In this document: piece after piece, positions 53,002-63,844 of the stretch
How the letters are laid out: each line of letters starts with the position of its first letter
Numbering within the stretch: the first letter of the stretch is position 1
Source: Longispora fulva
Lineage (GTDB): Bacteria > Actinomycetota > Actinomycetes > Mycobacteriales > Micromonosporaceae
NCBI RefSeq assembly: GCF_015751905.1
Contig: NZ_JADOUF010000001.1
Location: forward strand, 1,426,001-1,490,000
Length of the DNA stretch: 64,000 nt
Direction: 5' to 3'
Position numbers and translations under genes: made by a program
The notes under the pieces: generated by a model
Database searches by the model: none
What the model was told of the DNA's origin: nothing
The model's input: the letters and a program-made list of their open reading frames with translations, nothing else

Positions 53002-54225
53002 GTGACCGAGCACAACGCGGCACCGTTGGTGATCGCGGGCCGGCCGCTCGTCGAACGGTTCCTGGCCGCGGTGCCGGCGATGACCCGCGCCGTCGTCACC
53101 GAGCTGGTCGACGTCGTCCCCGTCTACGGCCTGATGCCCAGCGAGGAACTCGCCGGCGACATCCCCCGGATCGTGGAGCGCACCCTGCGCACCTTCGGCG
53201 AGGTGCTGCGCAGCCGCGGGGTGCCCGGCGCGGAGACCCTGGCCGGGATCCGCGAGTCGGCGGCCCGGCGCGCGGAGGAGGGGGTGCCGATCGACGCGGT
53301 GCTCACGGCCTACCACCTCGGGGCCAGGGTCTGCCTCGGCCACGTGGCCGGCGACGCGGGCCCCGGCGACGTCGGAGACCTGCTCGCCACCCAGCGGCTG
53401 ATCCTGGACTTCCTGCAACGCGTCACGTCCGCCGTCGCCGCCGGCTACGTCGAGGAGCGCCAGGCCGACGACCACTCCGCCCGCCAGGCGCTGCTCGCCG
53501 CGCTCCTCGACGGGCTGCTGGTCGAGCCGGCCGCCGCCCGGGCCGGGGTCCGGCTCCCGCCGTGCTACCTGGTCCTGAGCCTGCACCTGGCCACCCACCC
53601 GGACGAGGCTCCGGGCGCGGCGGTCGCGGCGCGGCGGAAGGTCCGGCGGGTCCGGGTGGAACTCGAACACCAGGCCGCCGAGCCCGTGCTGTCGATGCTC
53701 ACCGCCGACGGCGGCGTCGCGCTGGTCCCGTGCCCGACCGCGCCGGAGGCCCTGACCGACGCGGACTGGCGCCGGTTCGCGGAGATCGCCGCCCGCCTCG
53801 GCCGGGCCGCCGGTACGGAGGTGCTGGCGGGCGCCGCCGTCGCCGCCCCGCGCGCGGTGGCCGAGGCCGCCGTCCTGGCCAGGGAGATCCTGGGCGTGGC
53901 CCGGACGTTCGGCCGCCGGTCCGGGCTGTTCCGGCTCGCGGACCTGCTGGTGGAGTACCAGCTCACCCGGCCGTCGGCCGCCCGCGACCAGCTCGCGGGG
54001 CTCCTCGGCCCGCTCGACGCCGAACTGCTGGCGACCCTGCGCGCCTATGTGGCCAGCGGCCTGAGCCGCCAGCGCGCCGCCCGACACCTGCACGTGCACC
54101 CCAACACGGTGGACTACCGCCTGCGCAAGGTCGCCGCGCTCACCGGGCTCGACGCCAGCCAGGCCGGCGAGCTGCCGAGGATCGCCGCGGCGCTGGCGGC
54201 CAGGGACGCCGTGGACGGGCGCTAG
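53002..54225 (+). CDS. PucR/CdaR-type transcriptional regulator
   Basis: 407 residues. The N-terminal half is a RsbT/RsbRD-like helical sensor (about 20-165), the middle a GGDEF-like CdaR domain remnant. The C-terminal PucR helix-turn-helix is at about 345-400 (S-R-Q-R-A-A-R-H-L-H-V-H-P-N-T-V-D-Y-R-L). GTG start with GGGGG upstream. Divergent from the lipase and 23 bp before a membrane protein gene, so either may be its target. Confidence 0.88.
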   Translation: MTEHNAAPLVIAGRPLVERFLAAVPAMTRAVVTELVDVVPVYGLMPSEELAGDIPRIVERTLRTFGEVLRSRGVPGAETLAGIRESAARRAEEGVPIDAVLTAYHLGARVCLGHVAGDAGPGDVGDLLATQRLILDFLQRVTSAVAAGYVEERQADDHSARQALLAALLDGLLVEPAAARAGVRLPPCYLVLSLHLATHPDEAPGAAVAARRKVRRVRVELEHQAAEPVLSMLTADGGVALVPCPTAPEALTDADWRRFAEIAARLGRAAGTEVLAGAAVAAPRAVAEAAVLAREILGVARTFGRRSGLFRLADLLVEYQLTRPSAARDQLAGLLGPLDAELLATLRAYVASGLSRQRAARHLHVHPNTVDYRLRKVAALTGLDASQAGELPRIAAALAARDAVDGR

Positions 54226-54248
54226 CCTGGTACCAAAAAGGAGTGTCG

Positions 54249-55253
54249 ATGGAAACTCCCTCCCGTTCCCCTCTCCTCGACTGGGCCGGCGCGGCGCTGG
54301 CCGCGTGGCTCGTCGGCGGCGCCTGCATCGACGCCTGGGCGCACTGGCACATCCCCGAGCTGGAGTCGTTCTTCACGCCCTGGCACGCGATCCTCTACTC
54401 CGGCATGTTCGTCAACATCCTCTTCGTCGGAGTGCTGTTCCTGCGCGGCCGGACGGCCGGCGGCCCGCTGCGCGCGGCGTTCCCGCCCGGCTACGGGCTC
54501 ACCGCCGTCGGCTGCCTGGTGTTCCTCCTGGCCGGGCAGGGCGACATGGCCTGGCACACCTTCTTCGGGATCGAGCGCAACACCGAGGCACTGCTCAGCC
54601 CCACCCACCTCGGCCTGATGGTCGGGGCGACCCTGGTGGCGGCCGGCCCGTGGCGCGCGGCCCGGCTGCGCGGCGACGGCCGCGGCGACCACCCGGCGGC
54701 GCTGTCGGCGGGTCTGGTGCTGGCGATGCTGTGGTTCTTCCTCCAGTTCGACCTGCCCTACACCGCGCACTGGGCGGCGGGCACGGTGCGCGGGGTCGAC
54801 CGCGCCGTGCAGCTAGGGGTCCTCGGCGTGCTGGTCGCGACCGTCACCATGGTCGGCGTGGTGCTGCTGTTCCTGCGGGACCTGCGGCCGCCGCCCGGCC
54901 TGGTCACGATCGTGACCGGGGTGCCGACCCTGTTCGTCGTCGGATTCTCCGGGCAGGCCGACCCGCTGGTCACCGATGTCGCGGCGCTCACGGCGGCCGT
55001 GCTCGCCGACGTGGTGCTCGCGGCCGGCCCGCGCCGGCTGTTCGCGGTCGCGTTCCCTGTCATGGTCTGGGCGGCCTACTTCGGCGGCCTCGCCGTGACG
55101 GAGGGGGTGGCGTGGAGCGTGCACGTCTGGGCGGGCTGCGTCGTCGTCGCGGGGCTGATCGGCTGGGCGATGAGCCAGCTCGTCCCGGCGGCCGCGCCGG
55201 TCGCCCGGTCGGTGCCGCTCACGGACGCGCCGGAGCCGGCGGTCAGCGACTGA
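54249..55253 (+). CDS. Polytopic membrane protein of unknown function
   Basis: 334 residues with about eight hydrophobic helices. Notable are histidines near membrane borders: D-A-W-A-H-W-H, F-F-T-P-W-H-A-I-L-Y-S, D-M-A-W-H-T-F-F-G and L-S-P-T-H-L-G. Such His patterns suggest metal or haem binding, but I do not recognise the family. AAAAGGAG precedes ATG 54249. Probably co-transcribed with the preceding regulator. Confidence 0.8.
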   Translation: METPSRSPLLDWAGAALAAWLVGGACIDAWAHWHIPELESFFTPWHAILYSGMFVNILFVGVLFLRGRTAGGPLRAAFPPGYGLTAVGCLVFLLAGQGDMAWHTFFGIERNTEALLSPTHLGLMVGATLVAAGPWRAARLRGDGRGDHPAALSAGLVLAMLWFFLQFDLPYTAHWAAGTVRGVDRAVQLGVLGVLVATVTMVGVVLLFLRDLRPPPGLVTIVTGVPTLFVVGFSGQADPLVTDVAALTAAVLADVVLAAGPRRLFAVAFPVMVWAAYFGGLAVTEGVAWSVHVWAGCVVVAGLIGWAMSQLVPAAAPVARSVPLTDAPEPAVSD

Positions 55254-55353
55254 CAGTGTGCGGCCCGAGGCGGCCACTGTAGGGGATTCATCCATGGAAA
55301 GCCCTCCGATTGTGTGCGGCGAACATATGGCCCGGGTGCGCGCGAGATCGATA

Positions 55354-55382
55354 GTGTTCGCCGTCACAGGAGGTGCGAACAC
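55354..55382 (+). promoter_or_regulatory. Leader hairpin enclosing the livG ribosome site
   Basis: GTGTTCGC (55354-55361) and GCGAACAC (55375-55382) pair over 8 bp around a 13 nt loop that contains the AGGAGG ribosome site; the right arm ends 2 bp before ATG 55385. It may modulate translation, or be an operator seen as DNA. Confidence 0.4.
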
Positions 55383-55384
55383 AT

Positions 55385-56143
55385 ATGCCGCCAGTCATCG
55401 CGACCAGGGGACTGTCCAAGGAGTTCCGCGGTTTCCGGGCCGTCAACAACGTCACCCTCGACATCGCCGAAGGGTCCGTGCACGCGCTCGTCGGCCCGAA
55501 CGGCGCGGGGAAGACGACACTGTTCAACCTGCTCACCGGGTACTTCCGGCCCACCGGCGGCCGGATAGAGCTCGACGGCCGCGACGTCACCGGCTACGCC
55601 CCCGAACGGGTCGCCCGGCTCGGCATGGCCCGGTCCTTCCAGATCTCCAGCCTGTTCGACCGCCTCTCCGTCCTCGGGCACGTCGAGTTGGCGTTGCAGG
55701 CCACCACGTCGCTCGGCTGGCGGTTCTGGCGCTCCGACCGGCTGCTGGACGCGTTCCGGCCCCGCGCGCTGGAACTCCTCGACCAGGTGGGCCTCGCCGA
55801 CGAGGCGGACACCGTGGCCGGCGAGCTGGCCTACGGCCGCAAGCGCGCCCTGGAGCTGGCCGTCGCCCTGGCCTCCGACCCGAAGGTGCTGCTCCTCGAC
55901 GAGCCGACCGCCGGCATGGGCGTGGAGGACGTGGACCGCACCGTCGAGCTGATCGGCCGGGTCCGGGCCGGGCGCACCGTCGTGCTGGTCGAGCACAACA
56001 TGTCCGTCGTGGCCAGCCTCGCCGAGCGGGTCACCGTGCTGCAACACGGCGAGGTGCTGGTCGAGGGCGGGTACGCCGAGGTCCGCACCGACCCGCGCGT
56101 CATCACCGCGTATCTGGGGGAGTCCGATGCTGACCGTACGTGA
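55385..56143 (+). CDS. livG: Branched-chain-type ABC importer, ATP-binding protein LivG
   Basis: 252 residues. Walker A G-P-N-G-A-G-K-T-T, family-specific long insertion after the Q-loop (S-F-Q-I-S-S-L-F-D-R-L-S-V), signature-region A-Y-G-R-K-R-A-L-E-L-A in the weaker LivG form, Walker B L-L-L-D-E-P-T-A-G-M, and H-loop L-V-E-H-N-M. ATG 55385 after AGGAGG. It overlaps livF by 17 bp. First gene of a six-gene unit with dehydrogenase. Confidence 0.94.
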   Translation: MPPVIATRGLSKEFRGFRAVNNVTLDIAEGSVHALVGPNGAGKTTLFNLLTGYFRPTGGRIELDGRDVTGYAPERVARLGMARSFQISSLFDRLSVLGHVELALQATTSLGWRFWRSDRLLDAFRPRALELLDQVGLADEADTVAGELAYGRKRALELAVALASDPKVLLLDEPTAGMGVEDVDRTVELIGRVRAGRTVVLVEHNMSVVASLAERVTVLQHGEVLVEGGYAEVRTDPRVITAYLGESDADRT

Positions 56144-56819
56144 CCTCACCGCGAACTACGGCCAGGCCCGGGTGCTGCGCGGGGTGTCCCTCGACGTCGC
56201 CGCCGGGGAGATCGTGACCCTGGTCGGCCGCAACGGGGCCGGCAAGACCACCCTGCTGCGCTGCGTGATGGGCCTGCACCGCGAACAGACCGGCGAGATC
56301 GCCCTGGAGCGGCCGCTGACCGGTCTTGCCCCGCACCAGCGGGCTCGCGCCGGCCTGGGCTACGTGCCCGACGACCGGGGCATCTACGCCGGCCTGACGG
56401 TCGAGGAGAACCTGCTCCTCCCGCCGACCACGAAGGGCGGCGAGCCCTGGTCGATGGCCCGGATCTACGAGACGTTCCCCGTGCTGTGGCAGCGCCGGCG
56501 GTTCCCGGGGACGAAGTTGTCGGGCGGCGAGCAGCAGATGCTGGCGCTGGCCCGGGTCCTGCGGACGGGGGCCCGCCTGCTGCTGTGCGACGAGCCCACC
56601 GAGGGCCTGTCACCGCTGCTGGTCCGCCAGATCGGCGACATCCTCCGCGAGGTCAAGGCGCACGGCGTGACCGTGCTGCTGATCGAACAGAACCTGCACT
56701 TCGCGACGACGGTCGCCGACCGGCACTACCTGCTGGCCGAGGGCCGGGTCGTGGAGAACCTCGACAACTCCGAGGTGCTGGCCCGCGAACACGAACTTCT
56801 CACCTACCTAGGGATCTGA
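56127..56819 (+). CDS. livF: Branched-chain-type ABC importer, ATP-binding protein LivF
   Basis: 230 residues. Walker A V-G-R-N-G-A-G-K-T-T, Y-V-P-D-D-R-G-I-Y segment characteristic of LivF, signature L-S-G-G-E-Q-Q-M-L-A-L-A-R, Walker B L-L-L-C-D-E-P-T-E-G and H-loop L-L-I-E-Q-N. Forms the ATPase heterodimer with LivG. One base separates it from the binding-protein gene. Confidence 0.94.
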   Translation: MLTVRDLTANYGQARVLRGVSLDVAAGEIVTLVGRNGAGKTTLLRCVMGLHREQTGEIALERPLTGLAPHQRARAGLGYVPDDRGIYAGLTVEENLLLPPTTKGGEPWSMARIYETFPVLWQRRRFPGTKLSGGEQQMLALARVLRTGARLLLCDEPTEGLSPLLVRQIGDILREVKAHGVTVLLIEQNLHFATTVADRHYLLAEGRVVENLDNSEVLAREHELLTYLGI

Positions 56820-56820
56820 T

Positions 56821-58052
<1,232 letters not shown>

Positions 58053-58056
<4 letters not shown>

Positions 58057-58925
58057 CGAACTTCCTGCAACAGTGCTTCAACGGGCTGGTCAGCGGCTCC
58101 TTCTACGGGCTGCTGGCCCTCGGCCTGGCCGTCATCTTCGGCATGCTCGGCGTGGTGAACTTCGCGCACGGCGCGTTCTACATGCTGGGCGCGTTCGGGG
58201 CGTACGTGCTGCTCACCGAGGCGGGGATCGACTTCTGGCTCGCGCTGGTCTGCGTACCCGTCCTGTTGGCGGTCTTCGGCGGTCTCGTCGAACGTTTCCT
58301 GGTCCGGTGGCTCACCGGGCTCGACCCGCTCTACAACTTCCTCCTTACCTTCGGCATCACCCTGGTGCTCCAGGACCTGGTCAAACGCGAGTACGGCGTG
58401 GCCTCGCAGCCCTACCCCCGGCCCGCCGCGCTGTCGGGCACCCTGGACCTGGGGCTGTTCGAGTACCCCACCTACCAGGTCTTCGCCTTCGCCGTGTCCG
58501 TCACGCTCTGCCTCGCGGTGTGGCTGCTGCTCACGAGGACGAGGATCGGGCTGATCGTCCGGGCGTCCACCGAGCGGCCCGAACTGACGGGCGCGCTCGG
58601 CATCAACGTGCGGCGCTGGGTCACCCCGGTGTTCGCCTTCGGGGTGGGCCTCGCAGGCCTCGCCGGGGTCCTGGCCGCGCCGATGCGGGCGGTCAACCCG
58701 CTGATGGGCGCCGACATGGTCATCGCCGTGTTCGCCGTCGTCGTCATCGGCGGCCTCGGCTCGATCTTCGGATCGGTGCTCGCCGGGTACGCCGTCGGCC
58801 TCCTCCAGGCCCTCGGCCAGCTCTACGTCCCCGGCCTCGCCCAGATCCTCACCTTCGTCCTGATGGCCGTCGTCCTGCTCTGGCGGCCGTCCGGGCTGTT
58901 CGGCCGAGAGGAGGCCCGGGCATGA
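58053..58925 (+). CDS. livH: Liv-type ABC importer permease LivH
   Basis: 290-residue permease with about eight helices. Typical motifs: G-L-V-S-G-S-F-Y-G-L-L-A-L-G-L near the start, V-N-F-A-H-G-A-F-Y-M-L-G, and V-V-I-G-G-L-G-S-I-F-G-S near the end. ATG 58053 and the downstream ATGA overlap keep it coupled to its partners. Confidence 0.93.
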
Positions 58926-59860
58926 TCCTCTCCGTCCTCGCGCGCCGCCCGGTGCTCCTGCTCCTCGGGCTCGTGGTGGCACTCGCATTGCCCTGGTTCG
59001 TCTACCCGCCGATCGCGATGGACATCGCCACCTGGGCACTGCTCGCCGTCGCCGTGGACCTGCTTCTCGGCTACACCGGGCTGCTGTCCTTCGGGCACGC
59101 GGCGTTCTGGGGCTCGGCCGCCTACGCCACCGGGCTGCTCGGCCTGCACACCGGGCTGCCTTTCCCGGTCGCCGTCCTCGGCGGTGCCGTGTTCGCTGCG
59201 GCCCTGGCCGTCCCGATCGGCTACCTGTCGGTGAAGCGCACCGGGATCTACTTCGCCATGGTCACCCTCGCGTTCGCCCAGATGGTGTACTTCGTCGCCA
59301 ACCAGTGGCGGGACGTCACCGAGGGCGAGAACGGCCTCCAGGGCATCCCGCGCCCGCTGTTCGGCGTCGACCTGTCCGAACCGTTCTACTTCTACTACGC
59401 GGGGCTGCCGATCGTCCTCCTCGGGCTCCTCGCGGCCTGGCGGGTGGTCCGGTCTCCGTTCGGCCGGGTACTCGTCGCCATCCGCGACAACCCGGCCCGG
59501 GCCAGGGCGCTGGGCTACCCGGTGGACCGGTACAAACTCGTGGTCTTCATGATCTCCGCGGCCCTCGCGGGGCTGGCCGGCGGGCTGTCGGCCGTCAGCC
59601 ACGGGTCGGCGTCGTTGCAGGGCGTGCACTGGACCACCTCCGGGCAGGCGGTGATGATGGTCGTCCTGGGCGGGATCGGCACCCTGTGGGGCGGCGTCCT
59701 CGGCGCCGGGCTCGTCGTGCAGTTGGAGGACTACCTGTCCACGGCCCAGTTCAACGGGCCGGGCATCGTCACCGGATCCGTGTTCGTGCTGGTCGTGCTG
59801 CTGTTCCGCAAGGGGCTGTGGGGCACGGTCGCCGGGTGGAGGAGGGCCCGTGCCGAGTGA
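58922..59860 (+). CDS. livM: Liv-type ABC importer permease LivM
   Basis: 312 residues, about nine helices, with G-Y-T-G-L-L-S-F-G-H-A-A-F-W-G near residue 50 and the E-x-G-E-N-G-L-Q-G-I motif of LivM. The transport EAA-like loop is A-I-R-D-N-P-A-R-A-R-A-L-G-Y. ATG 58922 in the livH stop. It overlaps the dehydrogenase gene by 11 bp. Confidence 0.93.
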   Translation: MILSVLARRPVLLLLGLVVALALPWFVYPPIAMDIATWALLAVAVDLLLGYTGLLSFGHAAFWGSAAYATGLLGLHTGLPFPVAVLGGAVFAAALAVPIGYLSVKRTGIYFAMVTLAFAQMVYFVANQWRDVTEGENGLQGIPRPLFGVDLSEPFYFYYAGLPIVLLGLLAAWRVVRSPFGRVLVAIRDNPARARALGYPVDRYKLVVFMISAALAGLAGGLSAVSHGSASLQGVHWTTSGQAVMMVVLGGIGTLWGGVLGAGLVVQLEDYLSTAQFNGPGIVTGSVFVLVVLLFRKGLWGTVAGWRRARAE

Positions 59861-60620
59861 CCCGGCCGTCGGCGGGGTCGACCTGACCGGGCGGACCGCG
59901 CTGGTCACCGGCGGGGCCAGCGGCATCGGCCGGGCCGTCGCGGAGCGGCTCGCCGCCGCCGGGGCCACCGTCGTGATCGCCGACCGCGACGGCCCGGCCG
60001 CCGAGGAGGCCGCCTCGGCGGTCGGCGGCCGGGCCTGGGTCGTCGACCTGACCGACCTCGACGCCGTCGACGACGGGCTCGGCCGGGTCGACGTGATCGT
60101 CAACAACGCCGGCCTGCAACATGTCGCGCCCCTGGAGGACTTCCCCCCGGAGCGATTCTCGATGATCATGCGTCTCATGGTGGAGTCCCCGTTCCGGCTC
60201 GTACGGCGCGCGCTGCCGCACATGTACGCCCAGGGCTGGGGCCGGGTCGTCAACATCTCCTCCGTGCACGGGCTGCGCGCCTCGCCGTTCAAGTCCGGCT
60301 ATGTCGCGGCGAAGCACGCCCTCGAGGGACTGTCGAAGGTGATCGCGCTCGAAGGGGCACCGCACGGGGTCACCTCCAACTGCGTCAACCCCGCGTACGT
60401 GCGCACCCCGCTCGTGACCAGCCAGATCGCCGGCCAGGCCCTCGCGCACGGGCTGCCGGAGAACGAGGTGGTCGAACGGATCATGCTCGCGCCGTCGGCC
60501 ATCAAACGGCTCATCGAACCCGACGAGGTGGCCGAACTCGTCGCGTACCTGTGCGGGCCGCCGGCCTCGTTCATCACCGGGGCCTCGATCACCATGGACG
60601 GCGGATGGACAGCCCACTGA
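59850..60620 (+). CDS. 3-hydroxybutyrate dehydrogenase (SDR)
   Basis: 256 residues. NAD motif T-G-G-A-S-G-I-G, N-N-A-G, catalytic S-S-V-H-G and Y-V-A-A-K. The stretch G-A-P-H-G-V-T-S-N-C-V-N-P-A-Y-V-R-T-P-L and the C-terminal F-I-T-G-A-S-I-T-M-D-G-G-W-T-A-H are diagnostic of bacterial D-3-hydroxybutyrate dehydrogenases, which oxidise 3-hydroxybutyrate to acetoacetate. GGAGGAGGG precedes GTG 59850. Operon membership with the importer suggests uptake and use of a hydroxy-acid. Confidence 0.9.
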   Translation: MPSDPAVGGVDLTGRTALVTGGASGIGRAVAERLAAAGATVVIADRDGPAAEEAASAVGGRAWVVDLTDLDAVDDGLGRVDVIVNNAGLQHVAPLEDFPPERFSMIMRLMVESPFRLVRRALPHMYAQGWGRVVNISSVHGLRASPFKSGYVAAKHALEGLSKVIALEGAPHGVTSNCVNPAYVRTPLVTSQIAGQALAHGLPENEVVERIMLAPSAIKRLIEPDEVAELVAYLCGPPASFITGASITMDGGWTAH

Positions 60621-62722
60621 CGCACTTCCTCGACCTGCTGGCCCGCGAGGCCCCGGCCGTCGAGTTCGAACGCCCCGGACTCGACGCCCGGCTCGCCGGC
60701 GCGCCGGTCTCCGAACTCGCGGCCCTCGACCGGGACAAGGCCGTGGCGCTGCGGGTCCGGGCGCTGCTGGAACGCCGCCGGGCACGGGAGGCCGAACTGT
60801 CCGCGCTGTTCGACACCGTCGCGGACCTTGCCACCCTCCGCGACACCGACGCGGTGCTGGAGGCCATCGTGCGGCGGGCCCGCAAACTCCTCGGCACGGA
60901 CGTGGCGTACCTGACCCTGACCGACCCGGAGCGCGGCGACACGTACATGCGGGTCACCGACGGGTCGGTGTCCGCGCGGTTCCAACGGCTCCGGCTGTCC
61001 ATGGGCGCGGGGCTCGGCGGCCTCGTCGCCCAGCTCGCCGCGCCCTACGAGACCGCCAACTACCCGCAGGACCAGCGGTTCCGGCACACCGGGGAGATCG
61101 ACGCCGGGGTCGCGGAGGAGGGGATCGTGGCCATCCTCGGCGTACCCCTCAAACTCGGCCCCCAGGTGATCGGCGTCCTCTACGCCGCCAACCGCACCGC
61201 CCGGCCCTTCGCCCGAGAGGAGGTCACCCTGCTCAGTTCCCTCGCCGCGCACGCCGCCGTCGCGATCGACAACGCCCGGCTGCTCGCCGAGACCCGCGCG
61301 GCCCTGCGGGAACTCAGCGCGGCGAACACGGCCGTCCGCCAGCACAGCGACGCCGTGGAACGCGCCGCCGAGGCCCACGACCGGCTCGCGGACCTGATCC
61401 TGCGCGGCGGCGACGTGGAGGAACTGGCCCGCACCGTCGCCGGGATCCTGCACGGGCCCCTGGCGGTCCTCGACGCCGACGGCCGGCCCCTCGTCGCGAT
61501 CGGAGACTTCCATCCGGTCCCCGCGCCGGGACCGTCGAGCGGCGGGACCGGTCCGGGCCTCCGGCGAGGGCCGGGGAGCGCGGCCCGTGGTGAGAGTGGT
61601 TCTCCGCCGCGTCCGGTGGCGGATCCCGGCAGCGGGTGGGAGACCGCGCCCGGACCTGCCGACGTCCGCGACGGCCCAGGTGCTCCCGGCACGGAGGGCC
61701 TCCGCGACGCGGTGCGTGGCGGTGGCCTGGTGGACGCCGCTCCGGGTGGTCAGGCCGGGCTCCTTGACGGGCTCGGCGACGTGGTCGCCCGGTCCCGGTC
61801 GCTGGGCCGGGCCGTCCGCGACGGCGACCTGTGGGTGTCCGCCGTCGGCACCGGCACCGAGGGGCTGTGCGCCCTCGTCCTGCGCTCCGCCGCCGACCTG
61901 ACGGAGGCCGACCAGCGGATATTCGAACGCGCGGCCGTCGTCACCGCGCTGCTGCTGCTGTCGCGGCGCAACGCCGCCGACGCCGAGAGCAGGGTCCGCG
62001 GCGAACTCCTCGACGAGCTGATCAGCCGGCCGGACCCCGCCAACGCCCGCGACCGGGCCCGCCGCCTCGGCCTGGACCTCGACCGGCCGCACGTCGTCCT
62101 CGTCCTCGCCGGCACCGACGACGCCCGGCAGCGCGCCGCGTCCTGGGCCGCCGCCGAGGCCGCGGCGCACGGCGGGCTGTCAGGCCACCGGGACGGCAGG
62201 GAGGTGCTCCTGCTGCCCGGAAACGACCCGGGAACCGCGGCCCGCCGCGCGGCCCACGACCTCGGGGCCGTCCTGCGCACCCCGGTCACGGCGGGCGCCG
62301 CCGGTCCGGTGACCGGCCCGGCGGCGGTCCGCGGCGGGTACGCCGAGGCCCACCGGTGCGCCTCGGCCCTCCTGCTCCTCGGCCGGGCCGGTGAGGGCGC
62401 GGGACCGGCGGACCTCGGGTTCGTGGGCCTGCTCCTCGGCGCCGGGCGCGACGTGGGGTCCTTCGTGGCCGACACCCTCGGGCCGGTGCTCGACTACGAC
62501 GCCCGGCGGGCGACGCTGCTGGTCGCGACCCTGTCGGCGTACTTCGCGTCCGGGGGGAGCCCCGCGCGCTCCGCAGGGGTGCTGCACGTGCACGTCAACA
62601 CGGTCAACCAGCGGCTCGACCGGATCGGGCAACTGCTGGGCGCGGACTGGCAGCGGCCGGACCGGGTCCTGCAGATCCAGCTCGCACTGCAACTGCACGA
62701 ACTGCGGGAGAGCCTCGAGTAG
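60605..62722 (+). CDS. GAF-domain PucR-family transcriptional regulator
   Basis: 705 residues. A coiled N-terminus is followed by a GAF ligand-binding domain (about 60-230, with V-A-Y-L-T-L-T and G-V-L-Y-A-A-N-R). Then comes a helical linker, a Gly/Pro/Ala-rich stretch of about 80 residues (roughly 305-385), a CdaR-like region and the C-terminal PucR helix-turn-helix (V-H-V-N-T-V-N-Q-R-L). Co-transcribed with the dehydrogenase (16 bp overlap), it likely senses a product of this pathway. ATG 60605 overlaps the previous stop. Confidence 0.88.
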   Translation: MDSPLTHFLDLLAREAPAVEFERPGLDARLAGAPVSELAALDRDKAVALRVRALLERRRAREAELSALFDTVADLATLRDTDAVLEAIVRRARKLLGTDVAYLTLTDPERGDTYMRVTDGSVSARFQRLRLSMGAGLGGLVAQLAAPYETANYPQDQRFRHTGEIDAGVAEEGIVAILGVPLKLGPQVIGVLYAANRTARPFAREEVTLLSSLAAHAAVAIDNARLLAETRAALRELSAANTAVRQHSDAVERAAEAHDRLADLILRGGDVEELARTVAGILHGPLAVLDADGRPLVAIGDFHPVPAPGPSSGGTGPGLRRGPGSAARGESGSPPRPVADPGSGWETAPGPADVRDGPGAPGTEGLRDAVRGGGLVDAAPGGQAGLLDGLGDVVARSRSLGRAVRDGDLWVSAVGTGTEGLCALVLRSAADLTEADQRIFERAAVVTALLLLSRRNAADAESRVRGELLDELISRPDPANARDRARRLGLDLDRPHVVLVLAGTDDARQRAASWAAAEAAAHGGLSGHRDGREVLLLPGNDPGTAARRAAHDLGAVLRTPVTAGAAGPVTGPAAVRGGYAEAHRCASALLLLGRAGEGAGPADLGFVGLLLGAGRDVGSFVADTLGPVLDYDARRATLLVATLSAYFASGGSPARSAGVLHVHVNTVNQRLDRIGQLLGADWQRPDRVLQIQLALQLHELRESLE

Positions 62723-62824
62723 CGCGCGACCGCCGCCCGCCCGATCATCGGGCCGACGCTGCCGGGTACACCCCACCCGTAAATTGTGATGGTTTTTGGA
62801 TCTTGGTTGGGTAGCGTTCGCGGC

Positions 62825-63790
62825 GTGAGGGATCTGCGCGCGCTGCCGAAGGCCCACCTGCACGTCCACCTGGAGAGCACCGTCCGGTGGGACACGCTCG
62901 CCGAGATCGGCGCCGCCAACGGGGTGACCGTCCCGCCCGGCCGCGCGTTCACCGGCTTCGCGGACTTCTTCGACCAGAACGACCTGGTCAGGGCCTGCCT
63001 GCGCCGCCCGGCGGACTTCCACCGGATCGCCGTGGAATTCTGCGAGGACGAGGCCGCCGGTGGCGTGCGCTACGCGGAGGTGTCCTTCACCGCCGCCGGC
63101 CACGGCGACCGGCTCGGCGACCCGACCATGCCGCTGCGGGCCGTCCTCGACGGGCTGGCCGAGGGCCGCGACCGGTTCGGCGTCGAGTGCCGGGTCCTGA
63201 TCGACCACTCCCGCCGCCGCTCCGTGGACCGCGCCTGGCGCAGCCTGGACCTCGCCGAACGCTTCGACGGCGTGGTCGCGATCGGCCTCGCCGGCGACGA
63301 GGCGTACCCGGGGGACCCGTTCGTCGAGGTGTTCGCCGCGGCCCGCGACCGGGGCGTGCACGTCGTGCACCACGCCGGGGAGGCCTGCGGGCCGGCCAGC
63401 ATCCGGCAGGCGATCGGCGCGGGCCGCACCGAGCGCGTCGGGCACGGCATCACCATCCTCGACGACCCCGACCTGGTCGCGGAGGTCCGCGAACGCCGGC
63501 TGGCGCTGGAGGTGTGCCCGTCGTCCAACGTGGCGCTGGGCTTCGCGTCCTCGCTCGCCGAGCACCCGCTGCCCCGGCTGCGCGACGCGGGTCTGCTCGT
63601 CACGATCAACACCGACATACCCTCCTTGATCGGTACGCCGCTGGCGGTGGAGTACTCCCGGGTCCGCGACGCGTTCGGGTACGACGACGCGGTGATGGCC
63701 GAGCTGGCGCGCAACGGCGTCGAGGCGTCGTTCGCTCCGGAGGAGGTGCGGCGGAGGGTGCTGGCGGGCATCGACGCCTGGCTGGGCTGA
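62825..63790 (+). CDS. Adenosine/adenine deaminase-family amidohydrolase
   Basis: 321 residues. Zinc site H-L-H-V-H-L-E near residues 10-16, the proton-shuttle segment V-H-H-A-G-E-A, the third His in V-G-H-G-I-T, and N-T-D-I-P at the metal Asp. Adenosine deaminases usually have T-D-D-P there, so the second Asp is Ile, and substrate may differ from adenosine. GTG 62825 aligns with the family start. The 102 bp upstream contain a GCCCGAT-C-ATCGGGC palindrome (62739-62753) and AT-rich promoter DNA. Confidence 0.85.
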   Translation: MRDLRALPKAHLHVHLESTVRWDTLAEIGAANGVTVPPGRAFTGFADFFDQNDLVRACLRRPADFHRIAVEFCEDEAAGGVRYAEVSFTAAGHGDRLGDPTMPLRAVLDGLAEGRDRFGVECRVLIDHSRRRSVDRAWRSLDLAERFDGVVAIGLAGDEAYPGDPFVEVFAAARDRGVHVVHHAGEACGPASIRQAIGAGRTERVGHGITILDDPDLVAEVRERRLALEVCPSSNVALGFASSLAEHPLPRLRDAGLLVTINTDIPSLIGTPLAVEYSRVRDAFGYDDAVMAELARNGVEASFAPEEVRRRVLAGIDAWLG

Positions 63791-63844
63791 CGCCGGGCTG
63801 GCGCTGGGTCGGTCCGCCGGCTCCGGCCCGGCTCCGTCCGATGG

